DNA of 64,000 nt from Pogonophryne albipinna (GCA_028583405.1 JAPTMU010000120.1:186001-250000); one strand, 5' to 3'. Counted from the stretch's first letter, positions 1 through 12,976 are shown. Numbers and translations: made by a program. The notes: generated by a model from the sequence alone, not told the origin.

Positions 1-60
1 ACTTCTACTTTTACTCAAGTACAAGATCTGAGTACTTCTACTTTTACTCAAATACAAGAA
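1..60. repeat. Fragment of a hAT-like element rich in TACTTTTACT motifs
   Basis: The first 60 bases contain two near-copies of 'acttctacttttactcaa'. The same motif runs through the internal ends of the hAT-like elements at 636-2089, 7867-8527 and 53744-55555. This is probably the inside of a further copy running off the left edge of the window; no terminus is visible. Confidence 0.45.
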
Positions 61-635
61 AAAACACCGCAAGAAAGCAATATTTGGAGTGGAAGTCTCC
101 TTCAAAAGTGAAAGTAAAGATTTAAACTCTGAAGTGTTTGTAGAATCCAAAGGGAAATAAAACCCTGAACAGGACAGAAATACCCTCAGAATATAACCAT
201 TCCTGGCAGCAGCTTCTTCTGGGATTACAGTGAAGGATCCTGAATTATTTAACACGTAAACACATTATAATATAATCCCTCTCGACATACTTCATTTTTA
301 TTTAGACACCTAATTTTCATATCATGAGTTGAGAAAGTGAAACTAAGCATTTTAAATCAGCAGTTTTTATAATAAAATCCGCAAAAATCTTCAGTTCCTT
401 TTACTCTAATGGTGAAAGCAGTTCCCAAAGCCAGCAGACAGTGAATGGAATATAAAATAAGGAACTGGATATGTTTGAATATGAGTTTGTATATACATAC
501 ATACTATAATATATACTTGGAAACAACCCATAATGTGCACCAGTGTTTTTGAACATTGGCCACACAAAGATGAATGATTGGCAGGATAACATTAAAGAAG
601 ACTTTTGAGTAACGCCTCCTTAACCTAATTAACAA
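61..635. other. Stretch without recognised feature
   Basis: AT-rich sequence with no convincing ORF, RNA gene or repeat terminus. The last 8 bases (628-635, attaacaa) are the left TSD of the following hAT-like element. Confidence 0.5.
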
Positions 636-2089
636 CAGTGGTGGAAAGTAACTATGTACAATTACTCATTGTACTAAATATTTGTACTTTACTCAAGTAT
701 TTCCATTGAATGCTACTTTCTACTTCTACGTCTTCACTTCATTTCAATCAGGAGAGACTTCATTTTGTTTAAAGAACATTTATTGACACGTGTCATTTGA
801 TAAATGTTAAGTCTTTGGCGATTGGACCCCGATCCTGAAATGGTATATCTAAAGGGGGAAATGCAGCCGTGAGCATATAGGGAACCCCCCGGGGTCTAGA
901 CACTGGTGATGATGCTGAAGATCTGGATTTGATGAGGAGATGGGATGAAGAGGAGGTGTGATGAGGTCTTTGGATTAGCTCTCTTGGCACTGGATATGAT
1001 GAAAGGAGGTGGATAGGGAGGAGGTGTGATGAGGTCTTTGGATTAGCTCTCCTGGCACTGGATGTGATGAAAGGAGGTGGATGGGGAGGAGGCGGGGGGC
1101 AGCATGACAACCTGAAATCACAGCTGACTGCAGGAGAGAGGAGAACCATTTTAAAGTATGGCTGCAGCACGGTGATTGGCTGCTGGAGATTGAGGTGAAA
1201 TGTAATACGTCAATAAGAGAACGCCTGTGATGAGCTGATTATAAGCAGCTGCGGAATGACTGCATACCCAGTCTTCCTGAAAGAACTTGCGCTGAGCTTC
1301 ATTTCAGAGGCAAATATAGTACTTTTTAGTCAAATAGATTTATTTAACCCTCACAGTTACTGTATATAAACACACTGCTGATATGGTATAATGCAGTACT
1401 GTAGTAATATACACAGTGTATATTGTATGAGTTTGTACACTCTACAATACCAATATATACACAAAAAAATACATCAAAAATATCCATTCTGCATAAAGAA
1501 TACCTATACTTTTCATACTTGAAGTACATTTAGCTGATAATACTTCTGTACTTTGTATAATTCTGAAATGTATCATTGTGCAGAATGAGCACTTTTACCT
1601 TTTTGTACTTTAAGTACAATTTGATGCAAATACTTTCATACTTTTACTTAAAGGTGGGGTAGGTAAGTTTGAGAAACCGGCTTGAGTGCGCTAGAATTTG
1701 AAAATACACAACCGGAAAAAATCTGCCACTTCCTTACAGAGCCCCTCCTCCAACACACACAAACGCGCACATGACCAATGAGGGCACGAGATAAGTGTGT
1801 GCACAGATGGAAGGCTGACAGGCAGGTAGGCCATCCAATCATTTTGGCTAAAATGATTGGTCGTGCTTTTCACAGCACTACGGCTTCCACAGATGACATT
1901 TTTTTATGGATTTTTTGTCAAAGCACTTCAGATATTCATTGCTATCGGGATGTTAAGACCATTCCATGGAATATAACAAAAAGTGTATCTCGAGCCGGTT
2001 TCTCAAACTTTCCTACCCCACCTTTAAGTAACATTTTGCATTCAGGGCTGTTACAGGTAGTACTTTAGGTCCATAGTATTTGAACACTG
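636..2089. mobile_element. hAT-like non-autonomous DNA element, 8-bp TSD
   Basis: The element begins CAGTGGTGGAAAGTAACT and ends with the degenerate terminus TTGAACACTG. It is flanked by a perfect 8-bp direct repeat, attaacaa (628-635 and 2090-2097), the TSD length of hAT transposons. The interior has many 'tacttttact'-type motifs and a duplicated stretch of about 70 bp around 940-1090 ('gaggtgtgatgaggtctttg' twice). No transposase frame is visible, so it is non-autonomous. Without its nested MITE (1651-2024) it is about 1.08 kb. Superfamily assignment is an inference from TSD length and CA...TG ends. Confidence 0.85.
1651..2024. mobile_element. MITE with about 36-bp TIRs and TA target site, nested in the hAT-like element
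   Basis: The ends are AAGGTGGGGTAGGTAAGTTT and its near-perfect inverse; about 36 bp per side match with two differences. It is flanked by TA (1649-1650 and 2025-2026). Removing it restores the host sequence 'cttttacttaagtaacatt', a motif typical of the surrounding family, so the insertion is certain and younger than its host. The TA site suggests a Tc1/mariner-type mobiliser (inference). No coding capacity. Confidence 0.87.
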
Positions 2090-2097
2090 ATTAACAA

Positions 2098-2409
2098 TAA
2101 GATAAGCCATTCATGAGAATCTTCCTACAGTATAGACCACTGACAAACCCAACGTGACTCTCTATGAAAACACATCAGCTGTAACTAGAGAATGCAATTC
2201 CTGAAGAAATTGCCAGCGGGAATCCTTTATGCTGAAAAGCTGACGCTGAATTGCTATGCTGAAATGTAATGTGTAAGAAGAAAGTGAAGAATTTAGATTG
2301 AAATGATACATGAACGCTGGGGGCTTGAATGTGTGATGAGAGAAGAAAAGAAAGTAAAATGGCTTGGAAAAGCAGCAGAATATTTGAACTGCAAACTATT
2401 GAACTAACT
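2098..2409. other. Stretch without recognised feature
   Basis: No gene, RNA or repeat terminus recognised. It leads into the 147-bp array, and its right part may be a decayed monomer. Confidence 0.4.
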
Positions 2410-3450
2410 TGATGGCGAATGATCTGTCGCCATGGCAACGGTATTTGATGACACCCCATAATAAGCTTAGATATGTTGAAGGCTGCATCGTTAACAAACC
2501 TGAGAAGTTTTGGGCTGTTGGAGCATTTTCACTGAAGTTATGAGAAAACCGTGTTTCATGGCGAGCATTGTGCTGCCATGGCAACGGCATTTGAAGAAAT
2601 CTCAAAGCTGTCCACCAGATGTCTTCACGGCTGGACTGTTAGCACACATGTGAAGTTTTAGCACTTTTTGACAATTTGCATAGGAGTTATACTGTAGCAA
2701 TATCATGTTTTATTGCAAGGGATGCGTTGCCATGGCAACAGCTTTTGAGGAAAACTCACTAATGGCACATAGACATGTTGAGGGCTGGACCATTAACTGT
2801 CATCTGAAGTCTGGTGGTGTTTTGACCATTTTCATATCAGTTACAACATCGTGTTTTTTGGCGAGGGATGCGTTTCCATGGAAACAGCCTATGGTGAGAT
2901 CTCAGATTTGTCGTAGAGCTGTTGAGGCATGGATCGGTGATATACAAGCGAAGTTTGGGGACGATCGGACAGTGTACATTGGAGTTACAGCGACATCGTG
3001 TTTCATGGCGAGGGATGCGTTTCCATGGAAACGGCTTATGATGGCACCCCATAATTGACGTAGAGCTGTTGAGGGCCGGACCATTAACCATTATTTGAAG
3101 TCTGGTGCTGTTTTAGACCATTTGCATAGGTATCACGACAACATCATGTTTTATGGCGAGGGATGCGTTTCCATGGCAACAGCCTATGGTGAGATCTCAG
3201 ATTTGGCGTAGAGCTGTTGAGGCATGGACCGGTGATATACAAGCGAAGTTTGGGGGACGATCGGACCGTGTCCATTGGAGTTACAGCGACATCTTGTTTT
3301 ATGGTGAGGGATGTGTTTCAATGGAAACGGCATATGATGACATCCCATAATTGACGTAGAGCTGTGTTAACCATTATCTGAAGTCTGCTGCTCTGAGCAT
3401 GTCAGTTGGAGTTATGACATCATCGTGTTCCATGACACAGGTGTTTATAT
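2410..3450. repeat. 147-bp tandem array with an X-box-like palindrome in each monomer
   Basis: Seven diverged monomers are registered by a palindromic core at 2426, 2572, 2726, 2872, 3019, 3167 and 3315, with spacings 146, 154, 146, 147, 148 and 148 bp. Cores include GTTGCCATGGCAAC (2726-2739, a perfect palindrome and a match to the RFX X-box consensus) and GTTTCCATGGAAAC (2872, 3019). The segments starting near 2860 and 3155 share long identical flanks ('gtgagatctcagattt', 'gtgatatacaagcgaagttt'), showing a later dimer-scale duplication of about 295 bp. The short open frames across it are side effects of the repeat. Confidence 0.85.
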
Positions 3451-6400
3451 TTGAGCTAACGAGGTGTCCAGAGATCAGAGGTTTCCATGGTGATGTGCAG
3501 TAATCAGTGAGAGGAGAGCATTTGCATTGTTCTGAATGAGAGATAAACCTCTTACATGTGAACGTTTTGTTGAAGAACCGTAACAGATATCGGTGAAATT
3601 TCAAAGCGTGAAGCATGTCAAGGAAGTTGAGCCTCTGAAGTGTACTTTTTGTGTACTTTCGGGTTAATAATGTGGCCTTTTTGGCAGATTAACTAAAGGT
3701 GTGTGGCTGCTGTGGTGGGGAAAGATGAGGCTGAACTTACAATGGGGTTTAATGGAGACATGTTGAACGTGTTTGTCACTTCATGCCCTCAAGAGGCATT
3801 TTGTTTAATTATTTTGCTTAATCTTTTTTTATTTTTCAAGCTACGAGATGTTTTCCTACGTTTCTCATGACAAATTATGTCTCAGGAATGTAGGGTTTGG
3901 GAATTATGGCAGGTTAAAAAGAAAATATGAAGGCAAAATTAAGTCTGTCCTCCACTCTAGCTGTGACATCACGCACTCTAAAATCTGAAGAAACCTCTTT
4001 AACAAGGTCTGAACAATGTTTAATATCTCTAAAGGTACGAATCAGATTTAAAAGTTGTTTTACACGAATAATGTCAGAAAGATGTGTAACATTTTAAAGT
4101 TGGAATGAGGTTACTGAGTGAAAGTATGAAGGAGCAGTTAGCAGTTGAAGAAGGAGCAGTTTGCAGTTGAAGTTGCATGAAGATTGTTAAAGTCTGAAGA
4201 GTTTCTCCATTGACTTCCATGTTAAAAAGTTGATGAATTATGGGATGTATCTCTGGTATTATGAAAATTATAAATAAGAAAAGTAATAGCCATCGATTCC
4301 CGACCGAGCTGAACGTTTTGATGTTTGAACGGAGTTTCTGCGATGTTCAATGCGGGAGAAGAAGAGGCGCAAAATAACCCGGCGGAATAATAAAGAAATG
4401 TGTGCGTAGCATAACAGATAGTTGGAATGCTGTATCAACACTTACGAAGGTGTTACATTTAGTGCAAACTCCGCCCATTCTGCACATGAAGTTTCCACGC
4501 GCTCCCATTAGCGCAGCTGCAACCTACAGACCACGTATACTCAATCCAAACACATGCTGAGTGAATATCTTATTTTTGAGACGTGTATATCAGACAGAGG
4601 CAGAAATGTGTTTTATTTGACTTATCAGGAGACACAACACATCAGATTGTCTCTGCATGTTCGGGCATCATGGATGCAAAAAAGAGGAGAGGTGACATTT
4701 TTGAAAATGGAGAGTAGAGGGAGTTGAAATATATAATAAACTACAGGTGGATATCCTGCAGCAGCAAACCGGAGGATCACCTGCAGACTGAGGTATAGTG
4801 CACGTGGATATGTGTCAATGTTTGTGTGAACAGATCCACAATCTGTGTGTAAATCTGTAATCTGAAAATGTAAAACAAATGCAAAAACAAATTGTCAAAT
4901 CCAGAACTTTAGGCAACAATATTCAATTTTATTGTTATTTAAAAAAAGCAGCAGTGGCACGTTACATCCATTGATGATTCTACGATATGTAAATGTGACA
5001 AAGCTAGTACATTTTGTGTTTTATTGGTATAATATCATGTGCATTTCTGTTTGATTATTACTTCAGTTGGGATCATTTTAGCACAGGGACAATAATCGTA
5101 TAGTGTCAGATGTTTTATTTTAAATTTATTTTACAGATCTTCTTTTGCATTTGTGGAAGGTGTTTTACGATAACACATTAACCCAGGGATTGCTCATCTG
5201 TTCACATCAATACAAAACAAATCTATCTCCATACAGAATCATCTGAATCTGAGCAGAACCATAACAATGTTTTTAAATATTAGAATGAATCATCAAACAT
5301 TTTAATCTGTAAAGAGTGTTGCATTTAAAAAGTTCCTGACTGCAACATGTCAGCCCTTATCTAAATGTCAAAATAGAATAAAAGTGATGAGTTGATGAGG
5401 CGACTGCAACTTTAACTTTTTTCTCCAGATTTAAATACAGTTGTGTCTGTTGGCCCACTGGCTGAGGGGCTAATGATTAGGTGAGGAACGTTTCTTCTCT
5501 GAGAGACTTTTTTGAACGTTTCCATGAAGTCATGATTCAGAGCCTGCAGATTGAACATGTTGACAGATTTCGTGCAGCCGTGGTGTTTGTTTGTTTCAGA
5601 GGAACATCTGAGACTCGGGGAAACATTGTGTGGGTGCACAAAGTCTCACTTCCTGTCAGGGGAATGGTTTTTTCAGCTTGTTGGCGTCAAAAGTTTGTGG
5701 TTTTATGTTGGAATCTTTCATGCAAAGATGGCAGAAACCGGTTTTCAGCCTCTCAAATATGAGGATTTACTGCGCTTCTGTTTTATATGTCATACTAAAG
5801 GAATATCTTTAGCGTTTGGGAGGACAAGACATTTAGAGACACCATCTTCGACTTTGAGAAACTGGATGCATATTTCTCAATATTGTCTGTTGTTTTTTTC
5901 TCAAAGGCTCGAGTTCAAATCACAAAATTGCACAAAGAATATATAAAAATGTTGGCAAATGTTCCTCTTTTTTCGGTTGATGCTTCGTGTTTTGACCTGG
6001 ATGATGGAAAAAGTGGACATATGGTTTGGGAATTTGTCCCTGAATAAGTCCTGAGGTGTAAAGAGCAACATGTCTCACCTGAGGTTTATGGGATGTGTGT
6101 TTCTGTCGAGCTGCTGTCAGAGGAGTTGAACCAGAAATAAAAAGGCGTGTGTTCCCGCTCTGAACTTCACGTTTCTGCCCCGGGGGTTTCATCGGTCCCG
6201 GCTGTTGATCTGGACGTCATCAACATCATCCCATGGCATATTGTACAGTTGCCACGGTAACGGCAGTTTATTTAGCACAGGGTCACTGTGGTCTCCAATA
6301 TATCCGGGATGAAAAATCAAGAGAGATGAAGAGAAGGTTAGAGAGAAGAGGAGAGAGACAGATCCACAGATTGCACAAAGGAGAGGAAGTGTAGTCTGCA

Positions 6401-7128
6401 TATATTAATACAGATACAATATTTACATCACCTTGAAGTCATTATTCATTATCAGTCAAAAACTATAGGGATGTTCCTCTATTAGATTATAAATGCATCA
6501 TGGTTTAAAGAATATACAATAATCCACAACAAAATCATTTTACTGTAAGTGCTTTGACAGACTGTCACACAAGACAAACAGACAGTAAGAAAAACAAATA
6601 CTGTAAGTCCATTCAGAAGAATTTAGACAGTTTGTATACATTTAGACAAATTAATGAATGCATTCAAGAAATACTAACCGCACGTATAAATAAATAAAGA
6701 CATTATTCTGTATTATGGTGGCGATTATTATGGTTATTATGAAGCTTATAAACAAGAACAAAATAATAAATGAATTCAACCATTTAAAATAAAGTATTAC
6801 AAAGTAAAAAAAAGTGTGTTTTCGGCTTTTATAATAAATATGTACATTTGTTTTTTGTAATGATGTACTATCATACAGTACATAGTCTGAATGTATGTAT
6901 GTCAATAATAAGTGATTCAAAGTCCCACGCTCGTCCAACAGAGTAGACTGTCTTTAATACAGAATACAATCAGATACAATATAATGCATACTATAGGTAA
7001 GTGAATAACAATGAGTGTTGACTCTGAGCTCGACTCCCTGTGTGAGGGAGACTTCTGGGGAGACAGAGCTGCAGCTCAGGAGGAGAATCCACCTGTCTCT
7101 CTGCAGGAAGGGGACTCAGGATAAACAC
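3451..7128. other. Long stretch without recognised gene
   Basis: No convincing gene. There is a local direct duplication of about 25 bp at 4115-4165 ('gaaggagcagtt.gcagttgaag' twice). An open frame of 131 codons near 5551-5946 matches no family I recognise, has no splice or promoter context and is probably chance. Much of the rest is AT-rich, unannotatable sequence. Confidence 0.45.
6248..6261. promoter_or_regulatory. Isolated X-box-like motif
   Basis: GTTGCCACGGTAAC fits the RFX X-box consensus GTNRCCNNRGYAAC at every defined position. It lies about 1 kb upstream of the CpG-rich putative exon at 7235-7538. Function is inference; the nearby 147-bp array shows such motifs also occur in repeats here. 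Confidence 0.3.
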
Positions 7129-7232
7129 CCTCCTCCTCCTCCTCCTCCTCCTCCTCCTCCTCCTCCTCCTCCTCCTCTTCCTCTTCCTCTTCCTCTTCCC
7201 CACCATCCCCTTCCTCCCTCCCCCCCCCCCTC
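7129..7232. repeat. (CCT)n/(CTTCCT)n polypyrimidine tract
   Basis: About 48 bases of perfect CCT repeat pass into CTTCCT repeats and then a C-rich run ending near 7232. It directly precedes the CpG-rich putative exon, a common placement for pyrimidine tracts near vertebrate promoters. The proline-rich and arginine-rich open frames here are artefacts. Confidence 0.9.
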
Positions 7233-7234
7233 CT

Positions 7235-7538
7235 CTCTGTTTCCTCGCGGCTCGCTGGGTGTCTGTCGCCTCTCAGATTGAGTTTCCTCGCGGCAGCAGT
7301 CGGGTTTCTCTCCGGGAGATCAGGTATTTTAAACCTCCCTCCCTCGGTGTCTCCTCACTGCGCTTTCTCCCCGCCTCCCTCCCTCCACAGACGGACACTT
7401 TGAGAGGAAGTTTCCCCCCCGCACGGTGCGCGGTGCGCCCGGAGCCCCGGAGACATGAGGCGGCGGTAGGGACACTTTACACCGGGGAGAGGAGCAGCAC
7501 GGAGGGGAAACAGCGGAGAGACCGGGACCGCGGCCAAG
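7235..7538 (+). other. Putative CpG-rich promoter and 5' non-coding exon 1
   Basis: This is the most GC- and CpG-rich stretch of the window (e.g. 'gcacggtgcgcggtgcgccc', 'gggaccgcggccaag'), surrounded by AT-rich DNA. It ends at CCAAG|GTAAGC (donor GT at 7539-7540), a close match to the vertebrate 5' splice consensus. The only ATG near the end (7455) opens a four-codon frame closed by TAG, so the exon is probably 5' UTR. An internal pyrimidine-AG at about 7375-7390 could be an alternative acceptor. If real, the next exon could be 29576-29638 on the same strand, giving an intron of about 22 kb. The start site is not visible. Confidence 0.5.
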
Positions 7539-7544
7539 GTAAGC

Positions 7545-7866
7545 GCTGGTACTTTAAAATACTGCAGTATAGCGTGTACTAATGCTGCATGCACTTCTTA
7601 GAGACACTTTAAAGTGACTTACTGTTGGCAGAGATGCAGCTTTGTGTAGTTTTTCCTGCATCTTTGAAACAATCTGTGAGATACACTTAAAATGCAATGG
7701 AAATTTGTTGGTCCCACTTTTCAAGTAAACATCAATATCTTAGTTAGGGGTGGACAGTAAGTACATTTATTAAAGTATTCTTCCTAAGTAGGCTACATGT
7801 TTGACAATAGGTTTCAATAAAGTGCCTTGTTTAGTTAAACTTCATTATTATTATAAGAGTTATTAC
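7545..7866. other. Putative intron start with a decayed hAT-like fragment
   Basis: Intronic if exon 1 is real. At 7746-7776 'aggggtggacagtaagta' resembles a decayed left end of the same hAT-like family as 7867-8527. Nothing else recognised. Confidence 0.4.
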
Positions 7867-8527
7867 CAGGGGTGGAAAGTAACTGAGTACTTTTACCTTT
7901 TCCATACATTTTGAACTGTAAGCTATCAGACATAAAGCCCACCTTTACCAGCTGCATGGTCTTCTAGAGACACCATGCCTCATGTTGGGTTAAAACAAGT
8001 TCTTTGCAATTCAACTATTTGTACATTTACTCAAGTACTGAACGTAAGGGCAATTTGAGGTATTTGTACTGTATTTTAAAGCCATTTTCCAGTCTTGACA
8101 ACCCCTCAACGCTTTTTACAAATACAAGTCATGTGTCTACTTTTACACCATTATATTTATTGACAGCTTTAGTTACATTGAATATTCAGACTCAAATAAA
8201 TAATCCAGAGTATGAACAAACAATCAAACATGTTATATAATATGTTAGGATATACTTTGTTGATAACTTGGATATTTACAAGCTATGCCATGGTAGTATA
8301 TACAGCAAGAAAAACCCACTTTTACCAGGTGCAACATTAAAGTGATGAACACATAATGTGATTTATTATATTCTGAAATGGGTCATTGTAAGAGCAGCAT
8401 GGTTACCTTTGTTGTTTTTGGTACTTTTTGATGACAGCACTCTTACTTCAGGGAAATGGTGAATGCAGGATTTCTATTGTGACTGATGCTGTTGTATTTC
8501 TACATCATTATACATTTTTCACCACTG
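7867..8527. mobile_element. hAT-like non-autonomous element
   Basis: Starts CAGGGGTGGAAAGTAACT and ends TTTTTCACCACTG, an inverted pair. Flanks are gttattac (7859-7866) and gttataaa (8528-8535), matching 6 of 8, as expected of an old 8-bp TSD. The start and the 'gagtacttttacc' motif link it to the elements at 636 and 53744. No transposase. Confidence 0.75.
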
Positions 8528-8535
8528 GTTATAAA

Positions 8536-9991
8536 GCAAGAACAGTTTTGTGTTGCCAGGTGCTTAAAAACCTCTCTGGCTCTACAGTGAAGTCAATAAG
8601 AAAGTCACGGCTAATGAGTCTCTAATATGGAGTGAAATGAAAGTTGAATAAAGCTTTTTTTTCTATAGCAGGTGTTCACAGGGGTTGAAGTTCTCCTGCT
8701 GTAACGGTCGAAATATACATCTGTTAATTATTGAACAAAGATAAAAAAGACAGTGTAAGCTCTCATCTAATTTACATAACAGAAGGTTGGATTGTGAAAA
8801 GAAACGTGCTGTTGTTTTTCTTGAATGACCTTTCGTGAAGGCTCCTTTTAACTTCCCCAGCATTGTCTCCGGTTAAAATCTTGATAACTCGTGAATACAG
8901 TTTTTTTTTAAAATATTTAAGTAAAGTTGTAAATGGCTAAAGGTTGGTTAGTTTGTTTGTATTGCACATTTCAGACACAAAGGATATCAAAGTAATCTTA
9001 TAAGCAAAACAAATTAAACAGAAAACCATAGACATCATAAGAGAGTGAATATAGTTAATTCTTAACGTTGGAAGTATATTCTAGTGATTGTGAATTAATT
9101 GATCATAACCTCTCTCAGCCTTTTCCCATCATTTTCTGTCGATCATTTGGCTTAAGCAATCGCTGAATGATCAATGTGAGTGTTTGACTGATTCATTGAT
9201 ATTGAGTATTGTTAATTGCAGCCTCGTTCTGCAGCACTTTTGAGGTGACCTCTGGGTTCATTGATGAGCTGCAGTGCCACAGACTGCTGGAGGAGGATAA
9301 ACACCAGCAGGGGGTTTCACAATCTGGCAACCCAATATGAGTTCTACTGAATGGCTAATCTATAAAGCACTTTATGGTTTAATAACCATAAAGACATATC
9401 TATCTACTCAAGGACTCACAGCACTGATTTCTGTTGTTTTTATAACGTAACATAATAATGACAGTTAGCATCTGGTTAGCTCGGTTGCTAATGGGTCAAT
9501 GAGTTCACTCACTGCAAAAGACACACGTGTGCTATGTATTCCAGTTTTGACTCAAATCATTTCTCTTTTTTGTTGTTGCATCTAAAATTGCTCCTTGCTG
9601 TTGGTCAATGGTGCAGAAATGTTTGCACAGTTTGCACAGAACTTCATGTTAATTCAACGTTCTTTAAGGTCAAATGTCCGTATAATAGAATAAGTTATAC
9701 TGAATATCTTAAAGCTGGTATACATGTATAAAGCACTTTATGGTTTAATAACCATTCATATATTTATCTATATCCTAAAGGACTGGCAGTTTATTGGATA
9801 TATTTGTATGTTTGTTACACTCATTAACCATTGATTGATACAGTCATTCATTTGGTCTGTATGTTTACATCTTGTTATAGTTTCAAGCTCTTTTCTGTTT
9901 GACAGTGATGTGGCATGTTGTTTTGAATAAGGGCAAGTTTTTGGTAGAACACATATTTGGTTCCACAAGTTTGTTGTTGCAGTAAAGACTC
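8536..9991. other. Stretch without gene; contains a 29-bp direct repeat
   Basis: No gene recognised. An identical 29-bp block ('tataaagcactttatggttt...') occurs at 9361-9389 and 9727-9755, followed by further weak similarity ('atatctatctac'/'atttatctatatcc'). It is probably a relic of a local duplication or two ends of a decayed element. Confidence 0.5.
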
Positions 9992-11036
9992 AGGTTGCGG
10001 TCGAATAGTCCAAAAATCAGCTCCTATCGTCTATTCCTTGACCTCTGAGTGAAACGTCACGGGGTTAAGGGATAGTGGATAGGAGAATTCAAAAGGACTT
10101 AGGAGAAGAGACTGCGGTACTTTAGAGAATCCGACTGCACTTTCACTATCCGACGTGTTTATGATGCGCCAGCGGACGTCATAAATGTGCGTCTGCTGCT
10201 GTGGGGAAACTATGGAAACTACAGTTTCCTATACAGCGGACTACAACATGGATGTTTAATAAGAACGAGGGACTACTGTAAACTCATCTAGAGACTCTGC
10301 ACCGTGCTCTGATGCTGTTGCTTTATGCTTTATGAACGTGGACAACAGAGAAACATATTCTTCATGACCAAAGTTGGAATTGAAATAAAAAAGGAAAGTG
10401 AAACTTATGCTCGTCACCCTCTCCCTCCGGTCCACATTAATACAAATGATCCCAATACGTATGATTGTATGAACTATGAAAAGATCTTAAACTCAATACA
10501 AATGTATTTATTATAAACGTTAGTCTTTAACATCTATCACTGTGTATATCACCATTCAAACATCTTTTAAAAGTTGAACAAACTCCACACAGCTCAGTGA
10601 AATGTTGACTTTATTTGATCATTTCAGTAAAAACTAACGTTCATATTTCTCTTTTTGATTATAATACTGATGAACGTTCAAAACAAAGCACTTTGGCAAC
10701 TTACCACATACGTTTTAAAAAGCTTAATAAGCACCGTAACTTTCATGATATAATTTCTCCGTCATAATCGATTGTTTCCGTGAACGGCCGACTGTTGAGT
10801 GACGGCAAATGCTGCGGCTGCAAGGCATTGTGGGGCAGCATTTTCTCCTCTCGTTTCGGTTAGGGAGGTCCAGTGGTTCCTAAGCTAAAGGAGGTTATAA
10901 AGGAAGTATGAAACCTCCTTTCCTATCATCTAGAGAATTCGAACTGCACTTATCATGGCTGCCACTGAGGGACTTCCGGGTCATTTCACTCCGTTAGGAA
11001 GGTTCCTAAGCTAAATGGACTATTCGACCGCAACCT
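9992..11036. mobile_element. TIR DNA transposon, non-autonomous
   Basis: Left end AGGTTGCGGTCGAATAGTCC pairs exactly with right end GGACTATTCGACCGCAACCT. Sub-terminal blocks are shared: 'tagagaatccgactgcactt' near 10123 and 'tagagaattcgaactgcact' near 10930. No transposase frame; a 63-codon frame inside (10325-10516) is unrecognised. A clear TSD is not visible, so the superfamily is left open. Confidence 0.75.
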
Positions 11037-11039
11037 CAG

Positions 11040-11547
11040 TGTTCAGAAACCTTCTGTAGCTTGCGAGCTAACAGCTAACTCTATCAGTCAAAAAGTAAAT
11101 CTTCTTTCTATCTTCTCTGCACTTGACTGTGTACTTTCCCTGCTTTGTTGCCAGGATTGTTCATTTTATCATATTCATATTTCTGATGTAATAAGCTTAC
11201 CAGAGCCAACAAAACATCTGAAAGCAAAAGTGTTTAATGGCTATGAACAACAACACTGAAAGAACAGCTAGAGTAAAACTGTCAGTAATAAATAGGGGAA
11301 GGACACAATAAAAGTTAAATTAGGGAGATAATGAGGCACGTTTTAAGACATTTTCAATAGTTGTGAAAAGAATAAAAAAGAGAAAATGAGAAACAAATTA
11401 AATCCCTGCTTACCTGATGCAGAATGGAGCATAGGAGTTACTTAGTTTGATAGTTAACGTGGCAATGAGTTCACACAGTTCATTACAAAAACGACTTTGT
11501 ACCGTGGACTTATGTCTCATAGCCTTCTATAATCAAACCCCTTTTTG
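11040..11547. other. Stretch without recognised feature
   Basis: AT-rich, no gene or repeat end recognised before the TAG array. Confidence 0.5.
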
Positions 11548-11570
11548 TTGTAGTAGTAGTAGTAGTAGGT

Positions 11571-11607
<37 letters not shown>

Positions 11608-11609
11608 GT

Positions 11610-11694
<85 letters not shown>

Positions 11695-11755
11695 GTGTAG
11701 TAGTAGTAGTGTGGTGGTTGTGGTGGTAGTAGTAGTAGTAGTGTAGTAGTGGTAC

Positions 11756-11792
<37 letters not shown>

Positions 11793-11794
11793 GT

Positions 11795-11859
<65 letters not shown>

Positions 11860-11906
11860 TGGTGGTTGTGGTGGTAGTAGTAGTAGTAGTGTAGTAGTAG
11901 TGGTAC

Positions 11907-11961
<55 letters not shown>

Positions 11962-11975
11962 GGTGGTGGTGGTGT

Positions 11976-12014
<39 letters not shown>

Positions 12015-12035
12015 GTGTAGTAGTAGTAGTGGTAC

Positions 12036-12075
<40 letters not shown>

Positions 12076-12121
12076 GGTGGTGGTGGTGTTGGTGGTAGTA
12101 GTAGTAGGTGTAGTAGTAGTG

Positions 12122-12157
<36 letters not shown>

Positions 12158-12240
12158 TAGTAGTGGTACTAGTAGTAGTAGTAGTAGTAGGTGTAGTAGT
12201 AGTAGTAGTAGTAGTAGAAGTAGTAGTAGTAGTAGTAGGT

Positions 12241-12307
<67 letters not shown>

Positions 12308-12359
12308 GTGTAGTAGTAGTAGTGTGGTGGTAGTAGTAGTAGTAGTGTAGTAGTGGTAC

Positions 12360-12396
<37 letters not shown>

Positions 12397-12404
12397 GGTG
12401 GTGT

Positions 12405-12457
<53 letters not shown>

Positions 12458-12504
12458 TGGTGGTTGTGGTGGTAGTAGTAGTAGTAGTGTAGTAGTAGTG
12501 GTAC

Positions 12505-12548
<44 letters not shown>

Positions 12549-12600
12549 TTGGTGGTAGTAGTAGTAGTAGTAGTAGTAGGTGTAGTAGTAGTAGTGGTAC

Positions 12601-12640
<40 letters not shown>

Positions 12641-12686
12641 GGTGGTGGTGGTGTTGGTGGTAGTAGTAGTAGGTGTAGTAGTAGTG

Positions 12687-12725
<39 letters not shown>

Positions 12726-12737
12726 TAGTAGTGGTAC

Positions 12738-12780
<43 letters not shown>

Positions 12781-12853
12781 GGTGGTGGTGGTGGTGTTGG
12801 TGGTAGTAGTAGTGGTAGTAGTAGTAGTGGTAGTAGTAGTAGTAGTAGTTGTG

Positions 12854-12928
<75 letters not shown>

Positions 12929-12976
12929 ATAGTGGTAGGTGTAGTAGTAGTGCTAGTAGTAGTAGTGGTGGTGGTG

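Noticed and set aside
2410..3450. The 147-bp array as a CRISPR array
   Set aside because: The monomers are similar throughout, with no unique spacers, and the context is eukaryotic.
5551..5946. 131-codon frame in unannotated sequence
   Set aside because: No recognisable motif, overlapping frames of similar length on both strands, and no splice or start context.
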